From positions 1,240,001-1,304,000 of the forward strand of contig AP024629.1 of the NCBI GenBank assembly GCA_019670725.1: DNA of 64,000 nt, written 5' to 3'. The notes under the pieces are model-generated. The model worked only from the letters and a program-made list of their open reading frames with translations. It did not search any database and was not told the origin of the DNA. The position numbers and the translations under genes were made by a program. Source of the stretch: Alphaproteobacteria bacterium SO-S41. Lineage in GTDB: Bacteria > Pseudomonadota > Alphaproteobacteria > Micropepsales > Micropepsaceae. This document shows positions 62,257-64,000 of the stretch, one piece after another. Within the stretch, counting starts at the first letter, position 1. Every line of letters begins with the position of its first letter.

Positions 62257-64000
62257 ATGGAATTACGACCATCAAGTTTTCAAGAATCGACAGCACAAGA
62301 TCGTGCGGTGATTTGGCTTGATGTGACGGATTTGCTGGAGTTTTTGGACGAAGTCGGCCATGTCACCGGCATCCAGCGAGTCCAGATCGCCCTTCTCGAG
62401 AGAGCCCTCAATACGGTCCGGGCTGTCGCCATCGTTGGCGCCGCGGAAGCGGTGGTTCAGCCGATCATTCTCCACGGTCCGCAGGGCAAGGTAAGCCGCA
62501 GCGTCCTGAGCGAAGACGTCGATGCCGTTTTAGGCCTTCTCAAGGGCGAGCAGGTGGATGCGGTTGCCCTACGCCTCGCGCTCCGTGCCTGTTTCGACAA
62601 TTCGCAGACCGTCGATATTGCAGCGAACGACATCTTCGTGCTGACCGGCGCGTTCTGGAACTACCCCTTTTACGTCACCGACGTCGCAAATCTTGCCAGC
62701 CGCGGCACCAAGATCGTCGTTGTGGCCTATGACATCATCCCTATCATCGCCCCTGAATATTGTGTCGAGCAGCTCGCGCGTCACTTCCAGATGGCGTTCA
62801 GCCGGATCGCGCCCTTCGTCTCGCTCTTCATGTGCATCTCGGAATACACGGCGCTCACAGTGAAGGCCTATCTGGCCGAGCACGGTCTCACCGGCGCCCG
62901 GGTCGAGGTCTTTCCGCTGGGCCATAGCCTGGACAAGCCGAGCTTCGATGAACGCACCGCTCAGGACACCAAGGATAGTCTGATTGCGCGCGACCACCGG
63001 TTCCTGGAGAAACGATTCTGCCTGTCTGTCGGGACGATCGAGGGCCGAAAGAATCTGGGCTTTCTTTGCGACGTCTGGAAGGAGCTGCGGGTCCAGCTCG
63101 GCCCGGCCAACGTTCCCGACCTGATCCTGGCCGGCCGTCCTGGCTGGAACGTGGAGAATCTTCTCCAGATCATCGCCATCCGCAATATGCCGGACAAATA
63201 CATCCACATCATCCATGGGCTGACGGATGCCGAGCTCGAGCTGCTGTATCACGAGAGCGAGCTGACTCTGTTTCCGAGCGTGCTGGAAGGGTGGGGGCTG
63301 CCGGTGGGTGAGGCGCTCTGCCGCGGCAAGGTCTGCATCGCTTCCAACACCTCGTCGATCCCGGAAGTCGGCGGCGAATTCGCCGACTACATTGATCCGC
63401 TGAATATCCGCGACACCGTGAGCAAGGTCGCAAGCTACATCCAGGATCCCGCCAAACGCCGCGCGCGCGAAGCCCATATCCGGGCCAATTTCGTGCCGCG
63501 CGGCTGGGATGAGGTGTGGGAGGACTTCGCCGCCAAGGTGCGCCCTCTGGTCGAGGCCGGTCTTGCCGCGCCGGACGTGTCGGCGTCGCCATTGCCATCG
63601 GTCGGAGCGCGCTTCGCGGAAGGCCAAGTCTATCGCATCAGCGATGATCGCGGCTTTCCCAACGAAGCCGCCATGGCGCTGATCGACAACTGGTATGGGC
63701 CCGAGAGCTGGGGCATCTGGAGCGCCGGCGCGCGATCAACAGTTCGCCTGATGCTGGGCGGTGAAGGCGTCGGGTATGAAGGTCCCGCTGAAGTGGATCT
63801 CCAACTCAAAGCAGCGCCGTGGCTGGCCGGCATGGAGGTTGATATCTTCAGCGGCGGTATCCGCGAACCGCTGGCGCTGACACCGCTCAGGCGCCTACAG
63901 CTCGGCGGCGCGCCTTCATGGTTTCGTATCATCGTCACGCCCGTCGCGGGCCAGATCGAGCTGACGTTTCGCTGCCTCAGTCCCGTGGTCCCTTCCGACG
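62257..64000 (+). CDS. Family 4 glycosyltransferase with C-terminal beta domain, 3' end outside window
   Basis: From ATG 62257 the frame stays open to the end of the window (at least 581 residues). Residues of about 180-430 are a GT-B glycosyltransferase: FCLSVGTIEGRKN near 249, then LFPSVLEGWGLPVGEAL near 341-357, which holds the E-x7-E motif, and ASNTSSIPEVGG. From about 450 a second beta-rich domain follows, with NWYGPESWGIWSAGA near 476-490, similar in layout to the tail of the enzyme at 39837. It is probably involved in surface polysaccharide synthesis. Confidence 0.85.
   Translation, partial: MELRPSSFQESTAQDRAVIWLDVTDLLEFLDEVGHVTGIQRVQIALLERALNTVRAVAIVGAAEAVVQPIILHGPQGKVSRSVLSEDVDAVLGLLKGEQVDAVALRLALRACFDNSQTVDIAANDIFVLTGAFWNYPFYVTDVANLASRGTKIVVVAYDIIPIIAPEYCVEQLARHFQMAFSRIAPFVSLFMCISEYTALTVKAYLAEHGLTGARVEVFPLGHSLDKPSFDERTAQDTKDSLIARDHRFLEKRFCLSVGTIEGRKNLGFLCDVWKELRVQLGPANVPDLILAGRPGWNVENLLQIIAIRNMPDKYIHIIHGLTDAELELLYHESELTLFPSVLEGWGLPVGEALCRGKVCIASNTSSIPEVGGEFADYIDPLNIRDTVSKVASYIQDPAKRRAREAHIRANFVPRGWDEVWEDFAAKVRPLVEAGLAAPDVSASPLPSVGARFAEGQVYRISDDRGFPNEAAMALIDNWYGPESWGIWSAGARSTVRLMLGGEGVGYEGPAEVDLQLKAAPWLAGMEVDIFSGGIREPLALTPLRRLQLGGAPSWFRIIVTPVAGQIELTFRCLSPVVPSD

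Noticed and set aside
1-64000. CRISPR array, rRNA operon or insertion sequence
   Set aside because: No regularly spaced direct repeats, rRNA-like sequence or transposase gene were seen on either strand.

Overview
The window is high-GC, densely packed bacterial DNA. The alphaproteobacterial flavour rests on a short RpmJ lacking the usual zinc cysteines, a DUF1244 protein, a GlcDEF set, a LuxR/LuxI pair with a phytanoyl-CoA dioxygenase neighbour, and REP-like palindromes of the kind found in Caulobacterales, sphingomonads and Rhizomicrobium-like bacteria. I cannot fix the order or genus from the sequence alone.

Bases 1 to about 12,170 are the right-hand part of a tailed-phage prophage. It runs from a tail protein cut by the window edge, through a large self-cleaving tail fibre and a lysis region (amidase endolysin, small membrane proteins, two lipoproteins), to an orphan DNA methyltransferase and an accessory block. 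That block has a LexA-type winged-helix regulator without a peptidase domain, two paralogous acidic proteins and an SRAP/YedK-like DNA-damage protein. The prophage ends at a 45-base copy of the 3' end of a tRNA-Val(GAC) gene, the right attachment site. The integrase and intact tRNA must lie to the left of the window.

From 12.2 to 34.6 kb is ordinary chromosome. It holds an APH-family kinase, two SDR dehydrogenases (one closely BDH2-like) divergent from an acyl-CoA synthetase, an amidase, an MFS transporter, and an alpha-2-macroglobulin/PBP1C operon. These are followed by a CoA-transferase/acyl-CoA dehydrogenase pair, two tandem MltB-type lytic transglycosylases (the second with a frameshift inside its signal peptide), an acetyltransferase and rpmJ.

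From 34.7 to 50 kb are the glycolate oxidase operon glcDEF and two sugar/polysaccharide genes. Glycerate 2-kinase and pyruvate kinase follow; with GlcDEF they outline a glycolate-to-pyruvate route whose middle enzymes are not here. Then come an N-formylglutamate-amidohydrolase-like protein, DUF1244, an inverted REP pair, a lipoprotein with duplicated CX3C motifs, a methyltransferase and a CoxE-like VWA protein. From 50 to 58 kb are a TetR-controlled RND efflux pair, a bacterial PH-domain protein, a hybrid histidine kinase and the MoxR ATPase that would normally sit beside the VWA gene.

From 58 to 61.3 kb is a compact quorum-sensing cluster: luxR, luxI, a phytanoyl-CoA-dioxygenase-like gene and an 80-codon unknown, with translational overlap at the distal genes and a 19-base dyad upstream of luxR. 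This is the most interesting accessory system in the window. The window closes with a secreted GyrI-like protein, an AT-rich gap and a glycosyltransferase cut by the right edge. No CRISPR array, rRNA gene, insertion sequence or intact tRNA gene was seen.
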